DNA from: Streptomyces mesophilus | Lineage (GTDB): Bacteria > Actinomycetota > Actinomycetes > Streptomycetales > Streptomycetaceae | Assembly (NCBI RefSeq): GCF_011044995.1 | Contig: NZ_JAAKZW010000041.1 | Location: 1 to 41,264, forward strand | Direction: 5' to 3' | Length of the DNA: 41,264 nucleotides | In this document: positions 32,815 through 41,264 of the stretch, piece after piece | Numbering within the stretch: position 1 is the first letter of the stretch | Layout of the letters: the number at the start of each line of letters is the position of its first letter | Program-made: the position numbers and the translations under genes | Notes under the pieces: generated by a model | What the model was told of the DNA's origin: nothing | Databases searched by the model: none | The model's input: the letters and a program-made list of their open reading frames with translations, nothing else

Positions 32815-32897
32815 AAGGTAGGGAAAAGCACAGGTCACAGGATCGGACCGAGGGTGGAAACGGGGTGGAAAAGCGGTCTCCACCCCGGGGTGGAGAC
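32815..32897 (-). promoter_or_regulatory. Promoter with phased GGGTGGA motifs
   Basis: GGGTGGA occurs at 32852, 32863 and 32888, with an inverted copy TCCACCC at 32879. The last two form the perfect 22-bp palindrome 32876-32897. A TACCTT -10-like hexamer (minus, 32815-32820) lies below with no good -35. The layout suits an activated promoter with the response regulator bound at about -44 to -85 (inference). Confidence 0.5.
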
Positions 32898-32920
32898 GGC
32901 TTCGGCCGAGGCGCCAGCCC

Positions 32921-33376
32921 TCAGACCGCCACCCTCCGGTGGATCAGCTCGCGGTGCACGGGCATCAGGGAGTCGGGAAGCGCATCGGGTTCGAACCACC
33001 CTGCTTCGAGGATCTCGAACGAGTCGATCTTCAGCGTGCCCCCGGCGAGGACCGCCTCGTACGCGACCTCGACCCGCAGCCGGAACCCGCTGTTGAGCAT
33101 GACGAGCCGGCCGGGCACCACATCGAGACCGGTCTCCTCCTTGCCCTCCCGCACGACGGTCCCCGGGAAGTCCTCTCCCCGCGCCGCGTGCCCGGTGGGC
33201 AGCCCCCAGCACCGGTCACGGGGCCACATCCGGTGGCGCAGCAGGAGCACCCGTCCCCGCTCGTCCCGCACCACCCCGGTCACCCCGACGGTGAACTTCG
33301 CGTGCGCGAGCCACATGAGCCGCCACTGCCACGACCCTCGCATCATCCGCCACAACCGCGCGGCGATCCCGTACAC
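32921..33376 (-). CDS. NUDIX hydrolase
   Basis: 151 aa. The Nudix box is complete: G62-x5-E68-x7-REGKEETGL (residues 62-84, GHAARGEDFPGTVVREGKEETGL), with the metal-binding Glu residues in place. The residue after RE is Gly instead of the usual hydrophobic. The protein should hydrolyse a nucleoside diphosphate derivative, identity unknown. GTG at 33376 follows GGAGGA. The N-terminus (IAARLWRMMRGSWQWRLMWLAH) is amphipathic and could touch the membrane. Downstream of parE after a terminator, upstream of the two-component operon. Confidence 0.9.
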   Translation of the reverse strand: MYGIAARLWRMMRGSWQWRLMWLAHAKFTVGVTGVVRDERGRVLLLRHRMWPRDRCWGLPTGHAARGEDFPGTVVREGKEETGLDVVPGRLVMLNSGFRLRVEVAYEAVLAGGTLKIDSFEILEAGWFEPDALPDSLMPVHRELIHRRVAV

Positions 33377-33475
33377 CTTGTTCCTCCGACCCACGCACGA
33401 CGCCGAACTGGCGACGCTACCGCAGGCCGCCGAGGTCTCCCGCGCCCTCCCTGTCCGCCCTCTGCCGCACGCGGA

Positions 33476-33506
33476 AGCGGGCCCCACCCATGGGGTGGAG
33501 CCCGCT
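33476..33506 (-). terminator. Terminator of parE
   Basis: AGCGGGC (33476-33482) with GCCCGCT (33500-33506), then one mismatch, then CCACCC with GGGTGG closing on a 3-base loop. It lies 15 bases after the parE stop. No T run, as usual in this genus. Confidence 0.75.
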
Positions 33507-33520
33507 GGTGCCGACGGGCG

Positions 33521-35638
<2,118 letters not shown>

Positions 35639-35687
35639 GCGTTTCGCTCCTCGCTGAATTTCAATTGGGGCCCCGATGCCGGGGTCC

Positions 35688-35718
35688 GGTACCGAGTACC
35701 GCGTCAGAGGGTACCGAG
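35688..35718. promoter_or_regulatory. Direct repeat GGTACCGAG, 22-bp spacing, upstream of parE
   Basis: GGTACCGAG at 35688-35696 and again at 35710-35718, 22 bp (two helical turns) apart, each containing the palindrome GGTACC. The first copy is also part of the inverted repeat GGTAC-CGA-GTACC. Candidate operator. Confidence 0.4.
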
Positions 35719-35868
35719 GCCTGGTAGAGCCGATGTAACGCCACCCTCGGCTGACGACAGACTAGTGCAGAGTCGCATACCTGTTCGATCCCTCGAAGGG
35801 GTGATGCGGATATCACGTTCCCAACCAGGCATGAACCATTTAGGCTCCGGGCACGTCCTCATGAACAA

Positions 35869-36036
35869 CCCGACCAGCCAGGTCGGGAAGGACCAGGCAG
35901 GCCCGCCGAACAACCGACTACAGGACACGACAAGCAACTCGGCAGACAAGCGAACCCGTAAGCCGCAAGCCAGCACTACGGCACCTTCGCCGCCACCCGG
36001 TTGCAGCCGACCGACTCGAGAAGAAATTTTCGAGTC
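35869..36036. other. Non-coding stretch with two hairpins between parE and the DUF7455 gene
   Basis: The 479-bp gap 35639-36117 contains no gene with Streptomyces codon bias. CCCGACC-AGCCA-GGTCGGG (35869-35887) is a perfect 7-bp hairpin. At 36013-36036 a 10-bp stem with one G-T pair closes a GAAA tetraloop; the right arm begins TTTTCGAG. The region is less GC-rich than its surroundings. It may be a long leader of the DUF7455 gene or a small RNA; unproven. Confidence 0.5.
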
Positions 36037-36117
36037 AAAGCCCCGAGCGGGAACGTTTTCGGGCTGGTTGGATGTTGACCCTGGTACGACAGCTCGTCGA
36101 GCTAGAGAAGAGGCGAC

Positions 36118-36348
36118 GTGACTACTGTTCTGACCCCAGCGAACCCGCTGACGGCCGCTGACCGATGCGACCGCTGCGGCGCCCAGGCGTATCTGCGCGT
36201 CGTACTCCTGAGCGGCGGAGAGCTGCTCTTCTGCGCCCACCACGGTCGCAAGTTCGAGCCGGAACTCAAGAAGATCTCCGCTGAGATACAGGATGAGACG
36301 GAGCGGCTCACTGCCGTCCCGGCAGTCGCCGACACCGAAGAACGCTGA
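36118..36348 (+). CDS. DUF7455 small zinc-finger-like protein
   Basis: 76 aa. CDRCGAQAYLR ... LFCAHHGRKFEPELKKI places Cys17, Cys20, Cys39 and His41/His42 as a likely zinc site, followed by a helical tail. This is the DUF7455 family seen near hrdB and parE in actinomycetes; function unknown. GTG at 36118 with AGAAGAGG upstream. Converges with the secreted protease gene across a bidirectional terminator. Confidence 0.88.
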   Translation: MTTVLTPANPLTAADRCDRCGAQAYLRVVLLSGGELLFCAHHGRKFEPELKKISAEIQDETERLTAVPAVADTEER

Positions 36349-36397
36349 CACTTCGCATCAACGACGAGCGAGCCAGCGCCGGCCAGGCCGGTCATGA

Positions 36398-36437
36398 CGA
36401 CGGGCGGGCAGTCCCCACAGGGATTGCCCGCCCGTCG
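36398..36437. terminator. Bidirectional terminator between the DUF7455 and protease genes
   Basis: Arms 36398-36415 and 36420-36437 pair over 18 bases (one G-T) around CACA, and CTTTTCCC follows on the plus strand. Serves both converging genes. Confidence 0.92.
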
Positions 36438-36469
36438 CTTTTCCCGTTTCCGTACGGTTCTGTGGCCGC

Positions 36470-37312
36470 CTACGACCCCTTCGCGGCCGTCGGCGCCATC
36501 CGCGCGAGCAGCTCGCTGATCCGCGTATAGACACCGGGGCTCCCTGCCTGCCCGCAGCCGCTCCCCCAGGACACCAGACCGATCAGGCGGCCCCGGGCCA
36601 CCAGCGGGCCCCCGCTGTCGCCCTGGCAGGCGTCCCTGCCGCCCTCCACCTCGCCCGCGCAGAGCATCACGCTGCGCAGATACGTGCCGTCGGCGTTCCC
36701 CGGATACGCGGCCTCACAGGCCGTGTCCGCGAGGACCTGCACCTTGGCGGCCCGCAGGGAGCGCGCATAGTCGCCCTGGCCTGTGGTGTCGCCCCAGCCG
36801 TAGACCTGGGCGCGTGTGCCCGCCTCGTAGGCGCGGTCGCCGACGGGCGCCATGGGGATGACGTGGTCCTTGGGCAGCGGCTTGTCGAGGGTGAGGATGG
36901 CGAGGTCGCCGGCGTTGGTGAAGGAGTCGTACTCCTCGTTGACCCAGACGCTGCGCACCGCCACCTCACGGCCGCCCGCCGCCCGCAGATCATTGCGCCC
37001 GGCGATGATGTGCAGATCCTCCACGGTCTCCAGCGGGGCGCCGAGCACTTCGAGGCTGAGGCAGTGCGCGGCGGTGAGCACGGTGGTCGGCGAGACCACG
37101 GCGCCGCCGCAGAACTGCCCGGCGCGCGTACCTCCGAACCGGTCACGGCTCGCGAGCGCCACGGCCCAGGGACTGTCGGACACCTGCACGGGACTGCCGC
37201 CGATCACGACGCCGTCGGCCGCCGCCGGCACCGGGGCGGCCAGCGGCGTGACGACGGCCGCGGCCACCAGGGCGGCAGCGGTCGAAAGCCGCCTGCTCAG
37301 AGGTCGACGCAT
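36470..37312 (-). CDS. Secreted trypsin-like serine protease (S1)
   Basis: 280 aa. A signal peptide with an Arg-rich n-region ends near PAAADG (about residue 33). The mature part starts VVIGGSPV like an activated chymotrypsin-fold enzyme. The catalytic triad is His (TAAHC), Asp (DLAIL) and Ser (DACQGDSGGPL); the Asp six residues before the Ser predicts Lys/Arg specificity. Six Cys residues can form the usual disulfides. ATG at 37312 has AGGAG five to six bases before; an in-frame GTG two codons earlier is less likely. Probably exported by Sec. Adjacent to hrdB but with its own transcription unit. Confidence 0.94.
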   Translation of the reverse strand: MRRPLSRRLSTAAALVAAAVVTPLAAPVPAAADGVVIGGSPVQVSDSPWAVALASRDRFGGTRAGQFCGGAVVSPTTVLTAAHCLSLEVLGAPLETVEDLHIIAGRNDLRAAGGREVAVRSVWVNEEYDSFTNAGDLAILTLDKPLPKDHVIPMAPVGDRAYEAGTRAQVYGWGDTTGQGDYARSLRAAKVQVLADTACEAAYPGNADGTYLRSVMLCAGEVEGGRDACQGDSGGPLVARGRLIGLVSWGSGCGQAGSPGVYTRISELLARMAPTAAKGS

Positions 37313-37410
37313 GCGCACTCCTGACTCTGCGTGGTCATGATTACGCTCAGCGTCAGCCAGTACGACAAGGGGCGCGACCTGGGCCGCAGCCCGGGCCCGG
37401 AACAGCAGCG

Positions 37411-37446
37411 AGCCCGGCCGCCCCCGCTGAGCGGGAGTGCCGGGCT
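37411..37446 (-). terminator. Terminator of hrdB
   Basis: Two-layer hairpin: AGCCCGGC (37411-37418) with GCCGGGCT (37439-37446), enclosing CCCGC-TGA-GCGGG. It lies 26 bases after the hrdB stop. Confidence 0.85.
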
Positions 37447-37471
37447 CGTGTGCGTACGGCCTCGGAAGGAC

Positions 37472-39025
37472 TCAGTCGAGGTAGTCGCGCAGGACCTGCG
37501 AACGCGACGGGTGGCGCAGCTTCGACATGGTCTTCGACTCGATCTGACGGATGCGCTCACGCGTCACGCCGTAGACCTTGCCGATCTCGTCGAGGGTCTT
37601 CGGCTGACCGTCGGTGAGACCGAAGCGCATCGAGACCACGCCCGCCTCACGCTCGGAGAGCGTGTCGAGGACGGAGTGCAGCTGCTCCTGGAGGAGCGTG
37701 AAGGAGACCGCGTCGGCCGGAACGACCGCCTCGGAGTCCTCGATCAGGTCGCCGAACTCACTGTCGCCGTCCTCACCCAGGGGGGTGTGGAGGGAGATCG
37801 GCTCGCGACCGTACTTCTGGACCTCGATGACCTTCTCGGGGGTCATGTCGAGCTCCTTGGCCAGCTCCTCCGGGGTGGGCTCACGGCCCAGGTCCTGGAG
37901 CATCTGGCGCTGGACGCGCGCGAGCTTGTTGATGACCTCGACCATGTGCACCGGGATACGGATGGTGCGGGCCTGGTCGGCCATGGCGCGGGTGATCGCC
38001 TGACGGATCCACCAGGTGGCGTACGTGGAGAACTTGTAGCCCTTGGTGTAGTCGAACTTCTCGACCGCGCGGATCAGACCGAGGTTGCCCTCCTGGATCA
38101 GGTCCAGGAAGAGCATGCCGCGGCCGGTATAACGCTTGGCCAGGGAGACCACCAGACGGAGGTTGGCCTCCAGGAGGTGGTTCTTGGCGCGGCGGCCGTC
38201 CTCGGCGATGATCTCCAGCTCGCGCTTGAGCTTCGGCGCGAGCTTGTCGGCGTTCGCCAGCTTGTCCTCGGCGAACAGGCCGGCCTCGATGCGCTTGGCG
38301 AGCTCGACCTCCTGCTCGGCGTTGAGGAGCGGGACCTTGCCGATCTGCTTGAGGTAGTCCTTGACCGGGTCGGCGGTGGCACCGGCGACGACGACCTGCT
38401 GGGCAGGGGCGTCTTCCTCGTCGTCGGAGAGGACGAACCCCTTCGACTCGCCGCCCTCTTCCTCCTCGTCGTCGTCCTTGCCCGCGGGGGTCTCCTCGGT
38501 CGGCTCATCGCCGTCGAGGTCCTCGTCCTTCTTGGACCCGGCCTTCTTCGCGGTGGTCTTCTTGGCCGCCGTCTTCTTGGCGGCGGTCTTCTTCGCGGCC
38601 GTCTTCTTGGCCGCGGCCTTCTTGGCAGGGGCCGAGGACTCGTCCTCGACCGAGGCCTCGACCTCGGCGGCCGGGGCGGCGGCCGCGGCGGAGGTCGCCG
38701 AGGCGACCTTCTTGGCCGGGGCCTTGGCGGCGACGGTCTTGGTAGCGGTGCGCTTGGCCGGACTCTTCGCTGCGACGCTCTTGCGGGTGCGCTTCGGCGA
38801 CTCCGCGGCACTGACCATCAGCGTCACACCCTCTTCCTCGAGGATCTGGTTGAGGCTGCGCAGAACGTTCTTCCACTGAGTGGCCGGAATCTGGTCAGCT
38901 TCGAAGGCACGACGCACGTCATCGCCGGCGATCTGCCCCTCAGCCTTTCCCCGCTCGATGAGCGCCATCACAGATGCGGACTCGGCGATCTCGGGCGGGA
39001 GCGTACGGGATGTGCTGGCCGACAC
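37472..39025 (-). CDS. hrdB: Principal RNA polymerase sigma factor HrdB
   Basis: 517 aa. N-terminal region 1.1-like segment ([41 protein letters not shown]). A long Lys/Ala-rich spacer with TAAKK-type repeats (about 135-165) and an acidic stretch follow. Then region 1.2 ([21 protein letters not shown]), region 2 ([12 protein letters not shown] ... [37 protein letters not shown]), region 3 and region 4 ([33 protein letters not shown]). It directs transcription of housekeeping genes. GTG at 39025 is preceded by GAGAGG and gives the known HrdB N-terminus [12 protein letters not shown]. The frame is open 53 codons further upstream but that part is unlike HrdB. Confidence 0.97.
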   Translation of the reverse strand: MSASTSRTLPPEIAESASVMALIERGKAEGQIAGDDVRRAFEADQIPATQWKNVLRSLNQILEEEGVTLMVSAAESPKRTRKSVAAKSPAKRTATKTVAAKAPAKKVASATSAAAAAPAAEVEASVEDESSAPAKKAAAKKTAAKKTAAKKTAAKKTTAKKAGSKKDEDLDGDEPTEETPAGKDDDEEEEGGESKGFVLSDDEEDAPAQQVVVAGATADPVKDYLKQIGKVPLLNAEQEVELAKRIEAGLFAEDKLANADKLAPKLKRELEIIAEDGRRAKNHLLEANLRLVVSLAKRYTGRGMLFLDLIQEGNLGLIRAVEKFDYTKGYKFSTYATWWIRQAITRAMADQARTIRIPVHMVEVINKLARVQRQMLQDLGREPTPEELAKELDMTPEKVIEVQKYGREPISLHTPLGEDGDSEFGDLIEDSEAVVPADAVSFTLLQEQLHSVLDTLSEREAGVVSMRFGLTDGQPKTLDEIGKVYGVTRERIRQIESKTMSKLRHPSRSQVLRDYLD

Positions 39026-39362
39026 GAACAACCTCTCGGAACGATGGAAACGGCTTCCGACTCCGTCCATGGTGGAACCGGAGCCGACGTCCGCCGACTG
39101 GGGATGGGTCGGCGGCGAGGCGGGCGATCCGCGGAGCTCACACAGCGCCAGAACCGGCTGCTGTATTCCTTCCTCGGCAGTCACCTCTTAGGTCATCGCG
39201 CTGCCGCGAAGAGCGTTACGCCCAATGTTCGTGGCCCGAGTCACACCGCGTAACCGGTGATAGCGCTCAGAAGCAGACATACGCCCACGCAAACAGCCGC
39301 CGAACCCGGTACGAACCGGCCCGGGTCCGGCGACTGCGCAGCGAAAAGGTACGGAGAAACGA
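39026..39362 (-). promoter_or_regulatory. hrdB: hrdB upstream region
   Basis: About 340 bp with no gene. It presumably holds the hrdB promoter and a long leader. CCGGT-N4-ACCGG near 39307-39320 is the clearest inverted repeat. I could not place a promoter with confidence. Confidence 0.4.
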
Positions 39363-39401
39363 GATCAAAGATCAGACATCAAAGATGAGAGATCGGCGAT
39401 C
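39363..39401. repeat. Three 11-bp palindromes at 14-bp intervals
   Basis: GATCAAAGATC (39363-39373), CATCAAAGATG (39377-39387) and GATCGGCGATC (39391-39401), each an inverted repeat and separated by AGA in both gaps. They lie six bases after the whiH stop and about 340 bp before the hrdB start. Confidence 0.75.
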
Positions 39402-39406
39402 CGCGG

Positions 39407-40294
39407 TCAGTGCTCGCGCGGCGCGGGCACCACGCGCTCCACGTCCGGGTGCACCGTGAGAAGTTGACGCATCGCGTTCTCGGCGGCGGCACCGTCGGCG
39501 GCCGCGATGGCGTCGGCGATGCGGCCGTGGTGTCCGAGCGAGGCCTCGCCGGGGCGGTCGCAGCCGGTGACCGGACCGCCGGAGACCTGGAGCGCGGCCG
39601 AGACGATGCCGGACAGGTGCTCCAGCATGCGGTTGCTCGCGAGCTGGATCAGGAGCGAGTGGAACTCGGCGTCGGCACGCGAGAAGGTCAGCGCATCGCC
39701 CTGCCCGAGCGCGTGGCCCATGATCTCCACCATGTCCGCGAGGCGCTGCTGCAGCTCGTCACGGTTGTGGCCGGCGGCGAGCCGGGCGGCGAGCGGTTCG
39801 ATCGTCCAGCGCAGCTCGGTCAGCTCACGGCGCTGATCGTCGCGCTGTGGTCCGAAGGCCCGCCACTCGATGATGTCCGGGTCGAGCAGATTCCAGTCGC
39901 TGACCGGCCGCACCCGCGTACCGACATTGGGGCGGGCGCTCACGAGGCCCTTGGCCTCGAGGACGCGCAGCGATTCACGGACGACGGTGCGGGACACCTC
40001 GAAGCGCTGGCCGATCTCCTCGGGAACCAGCGGGCGGTCCGCGCCGAGGTCGCCGGAGACGATCATCTGGCCGAGCTGCTGGACGAGTTGGCCGTGCAGT
40101 CCGCGGCCGCGGCTGCCGGCCGCGCGTCGGCCGACCCGGCCGAGGTCCTGGTCGTGGCCCTCCCAGGCCGGTGCGGGTACGCGGTCGACGCCGGGCGTCT
40201 CCGCGTACGGGTAGCGGTCGATTTCGCCCGGTCCTGCGAGGCCGGAATCGGCGGAGCGGGCGGCGGTCATCATGGTGTGCGCAAGGGTACTCAC
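39407..40294 (-). CDS. whiH: GntR/FadR-family sporulation regulator WhiH
   Basis: 295 aa. The Gly/Pro-rich N-terminal extension is followed by a GntR winged helix (LVQQLGQMIVSGDL ... LVPEEIGQRFEVSRTVVRESLRVLEAKGLV) and an FCD domain (WTIEPLAARLAAGHN ... ADAEFHSLLIQLASNRMLEHLSGIV ... GHHGRIADAIAAADG) with metal-type His residues. GTG at 40294 has AAAGGA upstream. The symbol rests on the position beside hrdB and on the size matching WhiH of S. coelicolor as I remember it. WhiH acts in aerial hyphae during sporulation septation and depends on sigma WhiG. The effector is unknown; FCD domains often bind carboxylates. Confidence 0.85.
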   Translation of the reverse strand: MSTLAHTMMTAARSADSGLAGPGEIDRYPYAETPGVDRVPAPAWEGHDQDLGRVGRRAAGSRGRGLHGQLVQQLGQMIVSGDLGADRPLVPEEIGQRFEVSRTVVRESLRVLEAKGLVSARPNVGTRVRPVSDWNLLDPDIIEWRAFGPQRDDQRRELTELRWTIEPLAARLAAGHNRDELQQRLADMVEIMGHALGQGDALTFSRADAEFHSLLIQLASNRMLEHLSGIVSAALQVSGGPVTGCDRPGEASLGHHGRIADAIAAADGAAAENAMRQLLTVHPDVERVVPAPREH

Positions 40295-40364
40295 GGATCC
40301 TTTGTCGGCGCGGTCCCCAACCCCCTTGAGGTCTTTGGTGAAAAGCACACGAAAGGGTGATCGC

Positions 40365-40394
40365 TTACCTTGCCGTAATTGACGCCTTATCGTA
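40365..40394 (-). promoter_or_regulatory. whiH: Possible whiH promoter elements
   Basis: On the minus strand TACGATAA (40387-40394) matches six of eight bases of the sigma WhiG -10 (GCCGATAA), 93 bp before the start. A matching TAAA -35 at the right distance was not seen. TTAC-N6-GTAA (40365-40378) could be an operator for WhiH itself. Confidence 0.35.
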
Positions 40395-40498
40395 AAGAAA
40401 GCGGCATTACCTGGGTGTTGTAGGTCGATCGGGCTGAACGACCGTTCTGTTCTGCTATTGGAGGCGGAAGTTCGAGCCGGCTCCGCGGTGCGCCGCGG

Positions 40499-41264
40499 CT
40501 AGCGCAGGCGGCTGCGCATCGACGTGAGCAGATAGGCCGCCATCAGCGTCGCGAGGCTCAACGCCAGCGTGAACGCGATGGGTTGGGCCAGCATCCGCAC
40601 CGCACCGGCGAGATAGCGCTCGCTGCCGATCGGCCACTGGACGAGTGCGAGATCGCGCAGCCGGGCGGGCAGTCCGGCGGCGGTGCGCACCGACGGCCCT
40701 GCCAGCGCCTTCTGTACGACGGGGACGAGCACGACCGGGACGGCGAGGAGCGCGGCGAGGCCCGCCGCGGTGGACCGGAAGACGCCTGCCGCGAGCAGGC
40801 CCGCCCACGAGCAGCCGGTGACGAGGCAGAGCCAACTCGCCGTGAGCGAAGGCCAGTCGGCGGGGAGCCGCGTCACTTCCTCGCCGTAGACGACATGCAG
40901 CAGGGCGGCGTCGGACAGCAGCACGAGGGCCGCGATCAGGAACGCGGTCGCGGCGCAGACGGCGAGCTTCGCCGCGAGCAGCCCGAGGCGGCGCGGGACG
41001 GTGCCGCGGTCGGCGGCGAGCGCGGGGTGCTTGAACTCGTCACCGAACGAGAGCGCGCCGAGCAGACCGGCGCCCAGAGCCGCGGGGGGCAGCGGCAGTT
41101 CGTACGGCCAGGCGGCGAGGAGCCTGGGCAGCGGGGTGTGGCCGGTGCGTGCCTGGACCACGGAGATCAGTGCGGAGACGGCGAGCACAAGCGCCACGGT
41201 CAGGTAGCCGGTGGGGATGCCCGTGGCCCGGCGGAGTTCGTAGCGCAGGGGGCGGAGGGGGGAG
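40499..41264 (-). CDS. ABC-2 type transporter permease-like membrane protein (5' end beyond window)
   Basis: At least 254 aa, open at the right edge. The reading frame continues past the first possible internal GTG at 41197 as LRPLRYELRRATGIPTGYLT, a typical start region of Streptomyces ABC permeases. Six hydrophobic helices follow, with FGDEFKHPALAADRG between the second and third, the polar loop typical of ABC-2 exporters. The C-terminus is MRSRLR. The ATPase should lie to the right. Substrate unknown. Downstream, the 205-bp gap to whiH contains the whiH promoter region and no terminator hairpin that I could find. Confidence 0.75.
   Translation of the reverse strand, partial: SPLRPLRYELRRATGIPTGYLTVALVLAVSALISVVQARTGHTPLPRLLAAWPYELPLPPAALGAGLLGALSFGDEFKHPALAADRGTVPRRLGLLAAKLAVCAATAFLIAALVLLSDAALLHVVYGEEVTRLPADWPSLTASWLCLVTGCSWAGLLAAGVFRSTAAGLAALLAVPVVLVPVVQKALAGPSVRTAAGLPARLRDLALVQWPIGSERYLAGAVRMLAQPIAFTLALSLATLMAAYLLTSMRSRLR

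Overview
This is chromosomal DNA of a Streptomyces or a very close actinomycete. The evidence is the very high G+C, third-position GC bias in every gene, the many GTG starts and Shine-Dalgarno sites, and several lineage-specific markers: an HrdB-type principal sigma factor with a Lys/Ala-rich spacer, a WhiH-like GntR sporulation regulator next to it, DUF5998, DUF6082 and DUF7455 proteins, a DasR-type operator before ptsH, and an actinobacterial c-di-AMP (ydaO) riboswitch. From memory, the order whiH-hrdB-trypsin-like protease-parE ... parC ... ptsH matches the S. coelicolor region around SCO5819-SCO5841. That synteny is recollection and was not searched. No integrase, transposon, prophage, CRISPR array, rRNA or tRNA was seen.

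Layout. 0-3.5 kb: an FAD-dependent oxidoreductase and two sugar ABC-transporter permeases (end of an uptake operon that begins upstream). 3.5-9.2 kb, minus strand: thymidine kinase, a phosphodiesterase/phosphatase-superfamily protein, a DUF5998 protein and a large GNAT/acyl-CoA-synthetase-like protein acetyltransferase. 9.3-9.7 kb: ptsH (HPr) with a dre site and a strong terminator. 9.8-14.6 kb, minus: a GntR/FCD regulator, a secreted M23 peptidase under a c-di-AMP riboswitch, and an overlapping pair of M16 peptidases with complementary active-site elements. 14.8-19.8 kb: topoisomerase IV subunit A (parC), a CobW-family metal GTPase, a DUF6082 protein and a small conserved protein. 19.9-30.3 kb: a block rich in organic-acid functions. 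It holds a citrate-synthase-like enzyme, a divergent HTH-citrate synthase fusion, a LacI regulator, an iron-box-controlled sucrase/ferredoxin-like protein, an SDR, a CitA/CitB-type two-component system and an acetate-permease/DUF485 pair. 30.4-33.4 kb: a NarL-type two-component system with a membrane protein, and a NUDIX hydrolase. 33.5-37.3 kb: parE, a non-coding stretch, a DUF7455 protein and a secreted trypsin-like protease. 37.4-41.3 kb: hrdB, whiH and the 3' part of an ABC-2 type membrane protein that runs off the right edge.

How the parts fit. ParC and ParE form one topoisomerase although their genes are 16 kb apart on opposite strands. HrdB and WhiH are the housekeeping sigma factor and a sporulation regulator. 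HPr and the M23 peptidase link N-acetylglucosamine sensing (dre) and c-di-AMP signalling to the cell wall. The most suggestive part is the 19.9-30.3 kb block. An AT-rich divergent promoter packed with TTGA/TCAA half-sites separates two citrate-synthase-family genes; one carries its own helix-turn-helix, and the other has Glu where the catalytic Asp should be. I infer a metabolite-sensing switch in which a citrate-synthase fold acts as regulator. Other non-coding structure includes a seven-unit heptamer array, a 14-bp array of palindromes between whiH and hrdB, and phased motifs upstream of two operons.
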